Positions 35,711 to 47,700 of a DNA stretch of 64,000 bases are shown here, piece by piece. Source of the stretch: Inonotus obliquus. Lineage: Eukaryota > Basidiomycota > Agaricomycetes > Hymenochaetales > Hymenochaetaceae. Under the pieces are notes generated by a model. The model ran no database searches, was not told where the DNA came from, and saw only the letters and a program-made list of their open reading frames with translations. Position 1 is the stretch's first letter, and the number at the start of each line of letters is the position of its first letter. The stretch is taken from contig JAJHTX010000009.1 of NCBI GenBank assembly GCA_032164295.1, positions 186,001 through 250,000 of the forward strand, written 5' to 3'. Made by a program: the position numbers and the translations under genes.

Positions 35711-36382
35711 CAGAATACTAGGGCTTCGCAGCGTATCTTATAAGATACGCGCGGATATTTTCAGCCGCATCCGCATCCGGGCGGATATATACGCCCGGAT
35801 ATTTCATGGCTGCTATCAGATCCGGTTCCGACGCGTATCTTATAAGGCGTATCCGGCATATCCGCGACCAAGGTTGATAGTATACTTACAGAGCAAAACA
35901 ATGGCCCAGGACCTTCCAACGTGCACATAACGGTGCCGTCGGTACTTTTGGGACAACACAACGTCAACGAATGGTCAACATGCTGATTGGTGAAGGTCCA
36001 AATGTGTAATCCCGCCGTCACCCAACCTGATTCTTGGCAGTAATGTCTGACTAATCATTTTCTAGGGTTCGATTACTTGATACGGCACGGAAACCTAGTG
36101 AAAGGAACGCAAACCCTGGCTTACGAAAGGTTTTGGCTCTTTGGAAGGACATTCCACTAATGAAATTCCACGTATTTTCATCATTAATTCGACAACCTTG
36201 AGCCCCCCAGGGTAGATGCCGTATAAGCGCGGATACGGCGGATTTCCAATATCATATCCGGTTCCGCGCGTATATATCCGCCCGGATATTTGCCCTCCAA
36301 AATTCATCCGCATCCGGGCGGATAGCGGATCCGGCGTATCTTATCCGGGATATCCGATCCGCTGCGGAGCCCTACAGAATAC
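35711..36382. mobile_element. Non-autonomous hAT-type DNA transposon (MITE), 656 bp plus 8-bp TSDs
   Basis: The element spans 35719-36374. Its left end TAGGGCTTCGCAGCG and the inverted right end (TAGGGCTCCGCAGCG on the minus strand) match at 14 of 15 bases. It is flanked on both sides by the identical octamer CAGAATAC (35711-35718 and 36375-36382), an 8-bp target-site duplication typical of the hAT superfamily. About 160 bp at each end is built of subterminal GCGGATAT/ATATCCGC motifs in both orientations, as expected for transposase-binding sites. The central about 330 bp has no transposase frame, so the element would need a transposase supplied elsewhere. Intact TIRs and perfect TSDs suggest a rather recent insertion. 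Confidence 0.9.
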
Positions 36383-36551
36383 TACGGACAACGGCAGAAT
36401 AAATATCCGGACCTAGGACTTATGACAATCAACTACATAAATATTATTAGTTGTACCATAAACTGTAGTTAATTTATGCGTAGTACCATGTTACATGCAT
36501 GTTTGCTCGAATCAAGAAAATAATAATAAAACATCCATACAAAGAAATATA

Positions 36552-36655
36552 CTCTCTGGCTGGGAGTCGAACCCAGCTTTCGCGCGATCAATCTTTGACG
36601 TGACACTTAGTACAAACATGACAGGCGCGTGTACTAACCGATATACTACCAGAGA
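36552..36655 (-). tRNA. tRNA-Asp (anticodon GTC) with 32-nt intron
   Basis: The minus strand reads acceptor 5' TCTCTGG pairing with 3' CCAGAGA, discriminator G, a D-arm GTATATCGGTTAGTAC, anticodon stem CGCGC/GCGCG around loop CTGTCA-C, and T-arm CTGGG-TTCGACT-CCCAG (B box GGTTCGACTCC). The anticodon GTC is at 36622-36620. The loop is split one base after the anticodon by an intron (36618-36587), the standard site for nuclear tRNA introns. G73 fits tRNA-Asp identity. It lies 170 bp from the hAT-type element. Confidence 0.92.
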
Positions 36656-37176
36656 TTAGAAAACTTGCTGCTTTTGTTTTCCTACGTACTTGATATAGAC
36701 ATTGACTTCAGATAATCCCTTTCAAATAGTTCAAATCAAATTCCGATCGATTATTCACGCTGGCGAATAATCATTATAGTAAAATAAGAACACAGTCTTA
36801 GACTCTTTACAGTCGTTCCCGTACTAGTAGACGATTCGCAGGCGGCCGGTGCTGATATGTACCGTATACGTTTCTCAGAATGACACGTCGAACGTGTCAA
36901 CCGCTAACCGTTTCGACGTGGCAACGAACACCAGTTGCTCCTGAAGATGAGAGGGAAGTGCAAAAAATATTGTCATCACGATATGCCAATGAATTCGTAT
37001 TCGGATGTATATGTATATGTACGGCTATACATGACAAGAATAATCATATTACTACTGCGAGGGTAAGTATCCAAAGCCGGAGATAAAAAATGAGAGTTGA
37101 ATGTACGTTGTAAACAGGAGAGGAAAGAAAGTAAGGTAGAAGGTAAATAAGAAAGGAAACACATAAACATAGTCCG
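36656..37176. other. Intergenic region
   Basis: Between the tRNA and the 3' end of the GPI-protein gene; no gene or repeat recognised. Confidence 0.45.
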
Positions 37177-37950
37177 CTATAACACAGTCCAAGCAGCACC
37201 CAAAACAACCGCTACACCCGCACAAAATACACCAACAACTGAATTCCTCGCTGCATGATCCAATCTCCAAGCCAAAACACCACCACTCCCAATTGCAGGG
37301 AACGTAGTAGCAAATACAGCAGTAGGATGTGGACCACCAGAAATCGTCAAAGTCGTTGCAGTCTCAACAGCTGCACTAGCACTCGCCGAAACATTCTGAA
37401 CTGTTGAACCCGCTTCGAGAATCGTGAAACGTGGTGAGACGCCGTACATCCCTCCATGTGTACTGTTGATGAAGAGAAGGTAATAGTCGTCTGCTGCTGG
37501 TACGTCTTGTATGAGGATGTTTAGGGTATGTGAGTTTGCAGGGACTGTCATTCCATTCCGGGTAGGACGTTGAGGGGGGTGTTGCAGAATAGGTTAGCTC
37601 GGGGGGAGTGTACTTTTTCGATTCGAGGACGTACCGTTCAAAGCTGCTTTGATGATCCCGTCATCACCAAGCCGTGCAAGTTCAAGGTCAAACATGGGTA
37701 CACCATCCAATAAGCCCTTCGACCAAATGACGGCTTGAACCTCTCCATTCACCCATTGCGTCCCTTCCTCCGGCTGATCAAACTTGAAATACGCTACAAA
37801 TCATCCTCACTCAATACGACGAAAAACGCCAATGCAAAAGCAACTGAAAAAGGGCAGAACGAACGGATACACACCTCCTGAAAACGCTCGAATCAATAAC
37901 GGGCCAAAAGCCAGCGTGGCAAGAGTTTGCGACAATCGAGGAAAGCGCAT
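37177..37950 (-). CDS. GPI-anchored Ser/Thr-rich Kre9/Knh1-type cell-surface protein
   Basis: Three exons (37950-37875, 37793-37635, 37544-37177) give 200 aa. The start MRFPRLSQTLATLAFGPLLIRAFSG is a signal peptide. The body has the Ig-like Kre9/Knh1 N-domain pattern: KFDQPEEGTQWVNG, VIWSKGLLDGVPMFDLEL, SHTLNILIQDVPAADDYYLLF and SPRFTILE. A Ser/Ala/Thr-rich stretch follows. The C-terminus is hydrophobic (SVVGVFCAGVAVVLGAAW) after a small-residue region, as needed for GPI attachment. Proteins of this type sit in the cell wall or plasma membrane and are linked to beta-glucan assembly; the exact role is unknown. Confidence 0.85.
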
Positions 37951-39554
37951 TTTGGCACAATCAACCAAGGAGGAAAAAGAACGAGTAGAATGTGCTTGGT
38001 TTGGTTCGAGGGGTTTATCGCTATCGGTATCACAGCTCCTCCTTCTCCTAGAGGTCGTGAGATCTACCTAAACACACGTCGCCGCCGAGGACCAACTTTT
38101 TCTGGCGATGGTATTCGCTCGTGGTATACAAGTGAGAGAAAGGTGGTGAGAGAGGGTGAAGGTATAAGTTAAAGGCGAATTTGTGCCGCTGCCCAGGCTA
38201 GGGTCATTGCTCGCCGCTCTGGGCACGACGTGTTGTCGGCTCGCACGGTCAGGTACTCCCGCTTATGTAACTACCAATCAGTTCCGTCGTCGTCAAGGAA
38301 AGGGAAAGGTGATCGACTGATCGACACCGGAATAATTTCATTTTCTGTCGTTGGATCATTCATGTTGTGTCGTGTCGAAGTCAAATTTAATCGCACTCGC
38401 TTTTGCTTGGCAGCAGAACTTTGGGCGCTACATGTGTGGTTGATGGTTGAGTATTTCGAAACAACGAGCGCGGATAGGAGACGTCTCCTTTCAATTACCA
38501 TGAGACTCGGAGTACGTTCACAGCTTGATTAATTCCTGTCTTGTGCCTCCCATTTTTATTCTATCGTGCTTCATTGATGGATGTCGTACGAGGAGAAAGT
38601 CCCGGAACACCTCCGCTCGTATCTTTGGGCCTCATACCCGTCGTTATAATCTAGGATATGCGTGCAAGAGGGTGCTGGACACTCTAACCACATGGCCAGC
38701 CAGATGGCGAAAAGGAACTTTTCAACGAAATATCTTCCAATGGAAAAAGGCCGACGGATTGCAACTCATATGATGTACAGATTTAACTAGAGCAAGAGTT
38801 ACTTGTTCCTGTTATACCAGGCGCCAGCGCCCAGTTGACGGGTCGAACACGAAGGTCGAGAATAATTCTCCAACAATGTGCAGATGGAGGTTGACGCTGC
38901 GGTGAAAGAGCAACGCTATCGTATAGTGCTTCAAGTTTGAGTTATATCTGCATGATAAAGGGAGAGAGTACTAGTATCCAAATTTCTGGGGCTGGAAGTC
39001 GTTAGGACTCTCACAAACCAACCAATAGCCAGTGAAAAACGGCAAACAAGGAGCGAGTTGAGTTACTTAGGTTGTAGTAGATTCACAGAACAGATCCATA
39101 CCATTCTTACGTGTGATAATGTGTACGAGTTTCCTGAACAATTTTCCTTCCGGTGCAATGGTTATGTAACATTGAACGGACTCGGAAATAGCCGTATTAT
39201 AGCAGTCACGTCATGCCGAATCGGGATGTGCCAATCCTTTCCTCCTCATCCGAAAAATCACTCAAAAATCGACTAATTCAAACCAAGCCTTTCGCGCCCA
39301 CATCTTCTATCCAGCATTCAACTTGTTCCTCTCGACGACTTGTGGCTTATGTTCTCCCGCCGTTGTATTCAAGTTTAACGTTACCGAAGTACATAGCTAA
39401 ACGTTCAGCGATCGTCTATCGACTTCGATCACGTCATGGATCTTCCAAATGGCTTCACCGCTACCTCAAGTGGCTTATCACACTTAGGAGGAGAGCGTCA
39501 ATATTACTGTTTTCTCAGCAACAACGACCACCTTGCGCTTGGTTCAGAATCAGG
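37951..39554. other. Divergent intergenic region, 1.6 kb
   Basis: Between the starts of the GPI-protein gene (minus) and the monooxygenase gene (plus). It contains several unrelated short frames without family match. No repeat structure seen. Confidence 0.45.
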
Positions 39555-41307
39555 ATGCCTCGTCTGAGGAACTGGTTCTTCGCTGCACTAGTTCTGTGTT
39601 CACCGATCACCCTTGCGGTTGGCATAACAGTGGACCAGCAAGTATTGAGTGTACCTCCAGACGAGAAGGTCTTTCAGAGTCTCCAGCTGCATGAGCATAA
39701 GCCAAAGTCTATCGCCATCGTTGGCGCGGGGAGCGCTGGTTTAGCTGCGTTGAAAGCTCTGCTCGACTTACCATTGGAAGTCCGTAATGATTGGGATATC
39801 GTACTACTCGAAGAGAGGAGGAATGTCAGTGGGGTGTGGTACGTCCTTTCTTATCTCTGATTAACGAGTCCTCAAGTTGCTTTACGATTCACCGATACAG
39901 GCTACCTGACCTGAACGATCCGCATCCACCAATCTTGCCTGAAACACCACTGTATCCCTCCCTCAAGACGAACACTCCACACCCGACAATGACTTACCCA
40001 CACTTCCCCTTTCGACCAAAGACGCCAGTGTTCCCTTCACATCACCACATTCGACAGTATCATTGTGATTTTGCTCAGCATTTTGGCCTTGTAGACTATA
40101 TCCAATTCAACACGAGTGTCGTCCGCTCCGCATGGGTGGGCAATTCGACTATCGGGAAATGGAACGTGACGATTGTCGATAGGAATGCGGGAACAACAAG
40201 TCACCGATTGTTTGACCATCTCATTGCTGCTCAGGGACATTATCGGTATCCTCGTGTCCCCACATGGCCAGGCCAGGATGATTGGTTGAATGCGAATCCG
40301 GAAAGGGAGATTCTGCATTCTGTATTTTGGAGAAATGGGACGAAGTATACCGGAAAGACCGTTCTTGTTGTAGGAGGTAGAGCAAGCGCGAGAGATGCGG
40401 TTTTGCATACCTCGCCGCACGCAAAGAAGGTCTGCTTTCTTATTATCTATTCCGTTTACAAACATTCGTATTGATTTTCTTGTAGATCTATCTTTCAGTC
40501 AGAAGCGGAACTCTGCCAGCTCGTCTCAACGCGTCATACATCACTAAGCCTGGAATCTCACATTTCTCATCCAACAGCGTCGTATTCACTGACGGATCCG
40601 AAGTTTCTGATATCAATTCGGTTATACTCGGAACGGGTTATGAATTACGCGTACCATTCCTCACTGCGGGCGGAGCGCTTCCCGTTTCTCCTGGAGCAAA
40701 CTCCAGTCAAGCTCACCCTGACCATCTCACCACAAACCTCCGATACATCTATCCCTTACATGAGCATATCTTTTCTCTCGCTTCATCCTACCCAATCAAT
40801 GCACTGGCATTCGTCGGCCTTAACGTTCTTGTCCCGAACTGCCTAACCGACTTTGCGCAAGCACTACTCATCTCGCATGCCATCGCAAATTCCTCTCTAC
40901 TCTCCTCGCGTTCCGAATTGTTAGAACAACTACACGCTAGAGAAAATCATTGCAGCGAACGGGGGTATGATCCGTACTACATCGGACACCGAATCGAAGA
41001 TATCGACGGGTTTGGAAACGCTTCTTACGTCTACGAGGAAAATCTCATCAGTTTCCTCAAATCCCGAGATGCCATCCCGAATGATGGAAAACCATACGTT
41101 GAGGATTGGAGGAGGTTAAAAATTAATGAGTTTGAGACACTTTGGAGAGCGTGGAATCGCGTCGAGAGTATTGGTGCAAAGGCCGTTGAGGAGTGGTTAG
41201 AAGGTGTTGAGACGGAAGAGGAATGGGCGGAGTTGATGCAGAGGTTGATTGAGTGGCAGAGGGAGCACGACAATTCCACGCATAATTTGGAATTCACCGA
41301 CTTTTGA
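39555..41307 (+). CDS. Flavin-containing monooxygenase with N-terminal signal/anchor
   Basis: Three exons (39555-39838, 39901-40429, 40486-41307) give 544 aa. The start at 39555 gives MPRLRNWFFAALVLCSPITLAVG, a hydrophobic signal or membrane anchor. It is followed by SIAIVGAGSAGLAALKALL (FAD-binding GxGxxG) and a second Rossmann motif VLVVGGRASARDAVLH (NADPH side). The segment FPSHHHIRQYHCDFAQHFGL lies where the FMO fingerprint is found in the family. VILGTGYEL is the late conserved motif. The enzyme should hydroxylate or oxygenate a small soft-nucleophile substrate with NADPH and O2. The substrate is unknown. An N-terminal signal is unusual because most fungal FMOs are cytosolic; several possible N-glycosylation sites (NAS, NSS, NGT) would fit passage through the ER. 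Confidence 0.85.
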
Positions 41308-41525
41308 GACGTGGCCTTTGTAATACAATGTTTATGCATTGGCCATAGAGCTATTCAAGCCAAACTATTATTTTGCGGCCATTATGTAATTAGCTTTCTA
41401 AGAAAAGAAAGTTTTCTGCACGTGCATTCAGGAGTCTGATTGGAGCATTTTATTTATCATCAGCCATTCTCAAGCACGAATACCTGACGTGCGAGACAAT
41501 ATAATCCTCTTCCTTTGCCTTGCCT

Positions 41526-42302
41526 ATGCTATCCCGTCTCAACGCCCTACGCCTCTCCCTCCTTCCATCAATTCCCTACTTTTCCAACTCATCCCGCACA
41601 CACCTCACACCAAACCAATTCGCTCGGTCCATGTCCTCCGAAGCACAACACACAGGTCCAATAGACCAAGCAACTTTCGCATCAGGTTGTTTCTGGGGAA
41701 CCGAACACATCTTCCTCACTAAATATCCTAACAAAGAAGCGAAAGGGATTTTAAAGACCCGAGTTGGATATACGGGTGGGAAGGATTTGGATGATGGAGG
41801 TAATCCGAGTTATAAGTTGGTTTGTACGGGTGTGACGGGACATGCTGAGGCTGTTCGGATTGAGTTTGATCCTGAGAAGGTTGGGTATGGGGAACTTGTT
41901 GGTATGTCTGTTCTTGAAGATTTGAAGAAGTAATGATGGTTGTTGATGATTATATCTTGATAGAGTATTTCTATCGTACGCATGACCCAACGACTGTGAA
42001 CAGTCAGGGTCCTGACGTCGGTACACGTACGTGTCCCAACTTCATCTCATCTTTCCCCCACTCACACTTCTCTTCATGCAGAATACCGCTCAGCAATCTT
42101 CTACCACTCCCCCGAACAGCAAGAAATAGCCGAACATGTCACGCAAGAAATCCAACAGAAACACTTTGATCCTATCGGAAAGAAAATCGCCACTTCTATC
42201 TTGCCTGCGCAGAGGTTTTATGATGCGGAGGATTATCATCAGGAGTATTTGTTTAAGAACCCGGACGGATATCAGTGCCCGACGCATAGGGAGCATTGGT
42301 AA
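41526..42302 (+). CDS. MXR1: Peptide methionine sulfoxide reductase MsrA
   Basis: Reduces methionine-S-sulfoxide in proteins. Exons 41526-41901, 41964-42026 and 42082-42302 give 219 aa. The catalytic cysteine motif GCFWGTEH is present, followed by GILKTRVGYTGG, GHAEAVRIEFDP, EYFYRTHDPTT, GTQYRSAIFYHS and AEDYHQEYL; the protein ends HREHW. The first about 35 residues (MLSRLNALRLSLLPSIPYF...) are basic and amphipathic and could target mitochondria; a second Met (MSSEAQ) just before the domain could give a cytosolic form. It lies 218 bp downstream of the monooxygenase and converges with QCR6, 265 bp away. Confidence 0.95.
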
Positions 42303-42567
42303 ACTTGATTGTTGAGGGTCGCAGTGTGAGATGTACGATGGTTGCTTTGTTGTACTTGATGGTTTCTCGCTTTCACTTCCGCTTTCACAAAATGTAATGA
42401 TTAGGTCTAAAATTAAAAGGCCTTGTAGGACACGAAACGCTGCTGGCCTATGGATAGTACATGTCTGCTAGAATCATGTCAGCATCAGAAGCGAAATCCA
42501 AGTTTCGCATTTTGTGCGGACGTACCGAACGTTACTACCATCCAGGACTTCATGGTCTCCTATCATT

Positions 42568-43194
42568 TTAGCGCAGCTTTGCGAAGAGTTTCGGTGCAAC
42601 ACAGTTCTACAAACAACGGAGATCAGCTTAGCAGATCGGTAAACTCTCATTAAAGCGTAAACACGAACATCTACGCAGTGCATCATGCTGTGTCACGGAA
42701 CAAACAATTCATCAGACCAAGAAATGCTGCTAGAACAGGTGTAAGAAAAGTACGACATACTGGAACATCTCTTCAACGCAGTCCTCTCCTTTGAAACCCT
42801 CGCCGGCTTCCACTTTTTCCTGACAATGCTCAAAGTGCTTCGTGAACTTCACACAAGCGCCTGATTCTTTGCATTCTTCGCGGAGTCCAACCATTTGCTA
42901 CATAACGCGTCGCGTTAACATGGTATATCAGCAGACGAACCCGCCCACGATGGGGAAGACATGAATACAGACAAATGCGGGAAACGGAAACACAGAATCG
43001 AGTCGTTCAGTCATTTACATCTTCAAGACAGCGCAACAACGTACATCCTCAGGCTCTTCTTCCTCCTCCTCTTCTTCAACCGCCTCCTCCTTCTCAGCAT
43101 CCTCACTCTCCTCAGGCTTCTCAACCTCAGTCTCCTTCACCTCCTCACATGCAGCACTCGGAAGAAAGCTCGACAGGACTGACGCCAGTGTCAT
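42568..43194 (-). CDS. QCR6: Cytochrome bc1 complex subunit 6 (hinge protein)
   Basis: Acidic hinge subunit of respiratory complex III that helps cytochrome c dock to cytochrome c1. Exons 43194-43045, 42897-42761, 42687-42669 and 42606-42568 give 114 aa. The first exon is extremely acidic (a run of Glu) after MTLASVLSSFLPS. The rest carries the paired-cysteine fold: GLREECKESGACVKFTKHFEHC, then GEDCVEEMFHMMHCVDNCVAP and the C-terminus KLFAKLR. Two of the exons are 19 and 39 nt. The disulfide cysteines expected for this family are all present. Confidence 0.95.
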
Positions 43195-43728
43195 CGTTGG
43201 TCTGATGATTGGTCAAGTCCCAATATTCTACAGATGTCGGCGCTATGCCTTTTGAGACGAGAATTGAGAAGTTTGAAGTTGATGAGCTGGACGCTCTGGA
43301 GTGGAAAAACAACGAATTGGAATTGTTGGACGCGAAATTCAAGATTTCGGCGCGACCCGGGTCGCTCCTTGAGCCATAAGTGACGTGACAGTGACAGTGT
43401 GAGGTAACTTGAGTGACTTGATTGGTGGAAGCGTTCTTTTCTTTTCCTTTTCACCGTTCAGCCATTCATCACCTCAAAAAGACTTTACATGTCCTCCGCA
43501 GACACTTTTGCTACAGCAAATATCCTGCGAGGGCGGAAGATGGATTTCTATGTTCTTCTACGGTGCCTCACGATCAACTGCTGCTTTCAGGAAGACAGGA
43601 ACTCTATAACTTAGAAATTCTCGAGAAACCCGCTCCTACAAGTACATACATATAGCCAAACGCCCACGCTCAAGAGAAAAACGAAAACGAGAACACATCT
43701 GGAGGATACCCCTTTGTACCTGACAAAT
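43195..43728. other. Intergenic region upstream of QCR6
   Basis: 534 bp between two minus-strand genes; it holds the QCR6 promoter. No gene recognised. Confidence 0.45.
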
Positions 43729-44244
43729 CTACGCAAGGGATGAAAAACAGCCACAATATTTCGCCCACATTCCCTACATCCAATCAATATCAAACAAGGG
43801 TGTTTACCATCAAAATCAGCTTAGCCCTTCTTCGAAAAAAAGATGAAAACTTGAAACCGCACCTGAGCCTTCTCTTTCGCATCCTCAACTTGCTGTTTCC
43901 CATTCTCGGCAACATACGTAACAGCTTGTTCACCAATCTGCTCTTCAGCACCGTCCGTGATCTTTTCTGATGCATGACGGATGAATACGTTATTGTTGTT
44001 TTTAGTTTCATCGTTTGGTCGAGTCGGATTTTGGGATGGAGCTGGAGCTGCAGAAGGGTTTGATGATGCGTTCTGCGTGTGGTCGGAAGAATGGGATGTG
44101 GTTTGTACGCTGTACCCAACTATTAGCAGATTAGCAATAATCAGAGCTTTGCTATGGGTTTCTGGGGAATGTGGACTTTTGTCTGGACGTACTTTGTGAC
44201 ATAGGAGCTGTCGGGATGGGTTGTTCGCTGCGCTCGGTAGACAT
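43729..44244 (-). CDS. Small hydrophilic protein of unknown function
   Basis: Exons 44244-44193, 44119-43863 and 43773-43729 give a 117-aa product with matching phases. The N-terminal half is rich in Ser, Asn, Pro and Gln (SSDHTQNASSNPSAAPAPS). The second half is a charged helix (HASEKITDGAEEQIGEQAV then ENGKQQVEDAKEKAQ). No signal peptide, membrane segment or known domain is visible. The last 15-codon exon is chosen on splice phase only and is uncertain. The helix has the look of a stress-related or CsbD-like amphipathic protein, but this is a guess. Confidence 0.5.
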
Positions 44245-44726
44245 CGCGTATACGTTCGCTCGATAGGGGGAAGTGATAGTGGAAAGAAGTTTATCCTGAA
44301 GAGACGTGCGCTGAGGGAGACTTGGACCTTTGCTGTACTATGAGACGGAATCAAGTCCATACTTAACTCCCATGAAAATCATACTACGAAAAAAATTCTC
44401 AGCCCGAGGTAGTCATACTTCACTCCTTCCATTCCGTGACAGACCATTGATTTTTCGGATAGAGCGCCCTTCGAGGTATCTAGCGAGCGCTGGTTCCTGA
44501 TACCGCTCCTTTAACTGACAGATGGAACTGGGCGGTGTTTTACAGAAGATGCCTGAAATAACAACATCAACATCAAATGTTTCCAACCAGAATTTTCACA
44601 GAGATTTTGTCGCTGTCCAAGTAGGTCATCCATTATGTGTGTTCGTATAATCAATTTCGTCTAAAGTTACAGCATCTCGATAGCAAATCATGTACGTATC
44701 CTCCATGATATCCCATGGGCAATATT
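44245..44726. other. Intergenic region
   Basis: 482 bp between the importin stop codon and the start of the small hydrophilic gene, both minus strand. No feature recognised. Confidence 0.45.
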
Positions 44727-47700
44727 CCTACATTGTTACGGATGCATAGCCGAAGCTTGAACCCTCAAGGCCCTTCGCAACTAGCGCGAACTGTTGAGCG
44801 GCTTCACGCATCTTCCTTGTTGATCGAGAGCTGAACAGAAAGTATAAATAGTATGACACAGAATCACAGTATCAGTCTCTGAATGGACTTACGAAAGCAC
44901 CGCTTTTACAAATCTTTCCTTGTCCTCTCTGTGTGCTTTTGTAGGGATAAAGTCGTCCTGCATCACAACCTAATCAGACACGGGCAACAGTTATAGCGTG
45001 CGGATATACACATACGGAGAATAATATCTCAGGAACCCATGCCCTGCATTCACTAGGACATCGTGTAACCAGGGCCAACAGCAGATCAACAAGATTTTGT
45101 GTTGTTGACGTCGGTGAGGCACCCGCGATGCCACAAAGAATGGCCTTGACGACGGGTCGAAAGTATTTCTGTACGAACATGCGTCCTTTCTCCTCGAGTC
45201 CTTCAACGGGTACTGTTCGATTGATTAAGTAAACCTGAACAATATTGGATACGTTAATCTTTCTGCAATTTTGCAATTGGGAGTCCTCGAACGGACCAAG
45301 AACTTGCATGCCGAGACCAAAGAGTATCGCTCCTGAAGAGCTAATGCCCTTACTGTAAAGCACATTAAGTTGTCCAGCATGTGTGATTCCAAATCGAACA
45401 GAACACTGGCAAAATGCTGGGCTACCATCTCCAAGCATCCGAAAAAAGCATGAATGATGTCAGGATTCTTAGATCAAATTAGCATAAGTGTTAATGTTGT
45501 AACAAATAAACCCACAGCTTCCATAACACTTGATTCTTGTAGGCTTCTAAAAGTTGCTTCAAGGATGACGGGAAGCCCCATCAGTACCGTAGCTCTAGAT
45601 CTCTCGTCTGGCACAGAGAGTAGGGAGGATAACGACGGTGGGTCAAGCTGATGGATGAGCATCGCAGCAAGTGATAGCCACACGGCACTTTGATGCTGGA
45701 CCATCGCGATGCAGACGATCTCAAATAGCGTGACCGGAGGAAGACTAAGCACGGTTACATCTGCAGGAAGTGCAGTAATCGCCACGATCAGGTTATTTAT
45801 TGCCTGTTAACGCCCAGATCAGATATAACTATTGAGGAGATGATGTTATTCTTACGTCGGCAGTTGTTGCATCTGTCGACCATTGTAACGTAACGGCCCG
45901 TATTTCTTGAATGATCATATCTCGAAGTCGGAGCATCCGTGAATCGTTGCGCGCCGTCTCGATCCTCTTGACCATAGAAGTTATCTGCTCGTCATCCTCA
46001 TACGCGAAGAGAATATCAGACGCCCGGGTCAGGCCCTTCGCAACACCGGAGAGAGCTTGAAGTTGTTGCACGGCGACATTGTGAGCTTCTTCCTGAAGCT
46101 ACGGCAATGGAATCAGCAACTGTGTTGGACTTCAAAGCGACATGGACAAACAGGGCCTGCTGTCTGCAATGTCTCCCTTATCCTTTCCACTATCGGGACG
46201 AGAATAGCCTTCCGCTCGTTAGTTGGTCAAACAAGTCCTTATCCTGAGGAGAAAATCACCTCGACGGGCTCAATCTGTTGTTCCGGAGGCAGTGCCTGGA
46301 CCACGCTGGCTATGGATTGGACGATCTTCGCCTTTTCGGAGTCCTACAACAGATTACGAGTCATACACCGATCAGGTTGCCCATTTCAAAGAGGGGTGAT
46401 CGAGAGCCATGCACTTACCGGGATGCTAGGTAATCTGGCATGGAGCTGTCCGAACTCTGCTATGTGCTCAGCTAGTCTGGTCCGGTTGGCATCGCATAGA
46501 TCCCGAAGTGCGTTTGCGGCCGGTAGGCATAGTACCGGTTCGTCGAGAGCTTCAGCAACATAACCAAGACTCCCAAGTAAGTCTCTATTATCAACAGGCA
46601 CTGTGAACCACGTTGCATAGGTACCTAAAAAGGAAGTAAACACTTTTTGAGGACTGTATTTGCAACTGGACTAGCCCACCAATCAGGCCGAGTGCTGTCC
46701 TTCGCACCCGATCATGTCCAGACCTTGGTAATCGCGCAATAATTTCAGGCCCAAAAAGCCTCTCTAGGTACACATTTGAGTCGAGTGCCACCGCTTCTTG
46801 GATTGACATGATGCAATGAAGGATTCCTTCAACCACCTACTATTCGTCAGAAGCGTGCAAAAGGGTCTTCCGAGCAACATACCTCCCAGCTATCGTTTGG
46901 ACCACGTGAGTTGAGTAAAATAACGAGTTCCTCTGTATACAGTCGTAGCATATCATTACGAAGGATATAGTATCTAAACCGGATGTCAGCTTCTTAGGTA
47001 AATAAGTGCTATTGGTGAAACCCACGCATTAATTAGCGTGTCTCCGACATCCCGCCTATAGCTTGAAGAATCGCGAATCAATTGTGCGTGATTATTTATC
47101 GCTTCGGAAAGCTTACACTTGGAATTTGTCGATTTGGTCTGTCAAAGAATGTCAGAATTGTGACCCAGATCCGTCTTTTACCTACCCACCTTTCGTCCAT
47201 ATGGCATGTTCTATTCTCCCTGGCCACGTGATTTTTCTCCTCAACACCTCCACAAGCTCGAGATAGATAGGTGTCGCTACCCCATGGCCAGGGCGGTCAG
47301 GTTCTTCAGAAGCTTGCCTAGAATTGTTTTTCGATCCTTGCACGGATTCCGCCCAGTCTGCTAATGCATCTTCCGCTGCGTCGTCGTCATCGTCTACGCT
47401 CCAGAGGGCCTCCTGAAGTAGGTACCAGAAGCTTAGAGTCATCTCACTTTCCTCTTCATCAACCCCGTAGTATCCTGGCAAAGCAGTGTACGTCATGAGT
47501 AGACGCACAAATGTCTGCACTCTTGGCGTTGTGAGGCGAGATGCGATATGGTACGTTGAATGCTCCCCGATTGCGACGAGTAGCTTGCACAATGATCGGG
47601 ATATTTCGTCGACCTCTCCAGCTGAAGCTCACCAATAAGGAGAGGTATCGCGTGGTGAAGCGGATAGTAACGCACTAGACATGGTTTGTTGAACGATAGC

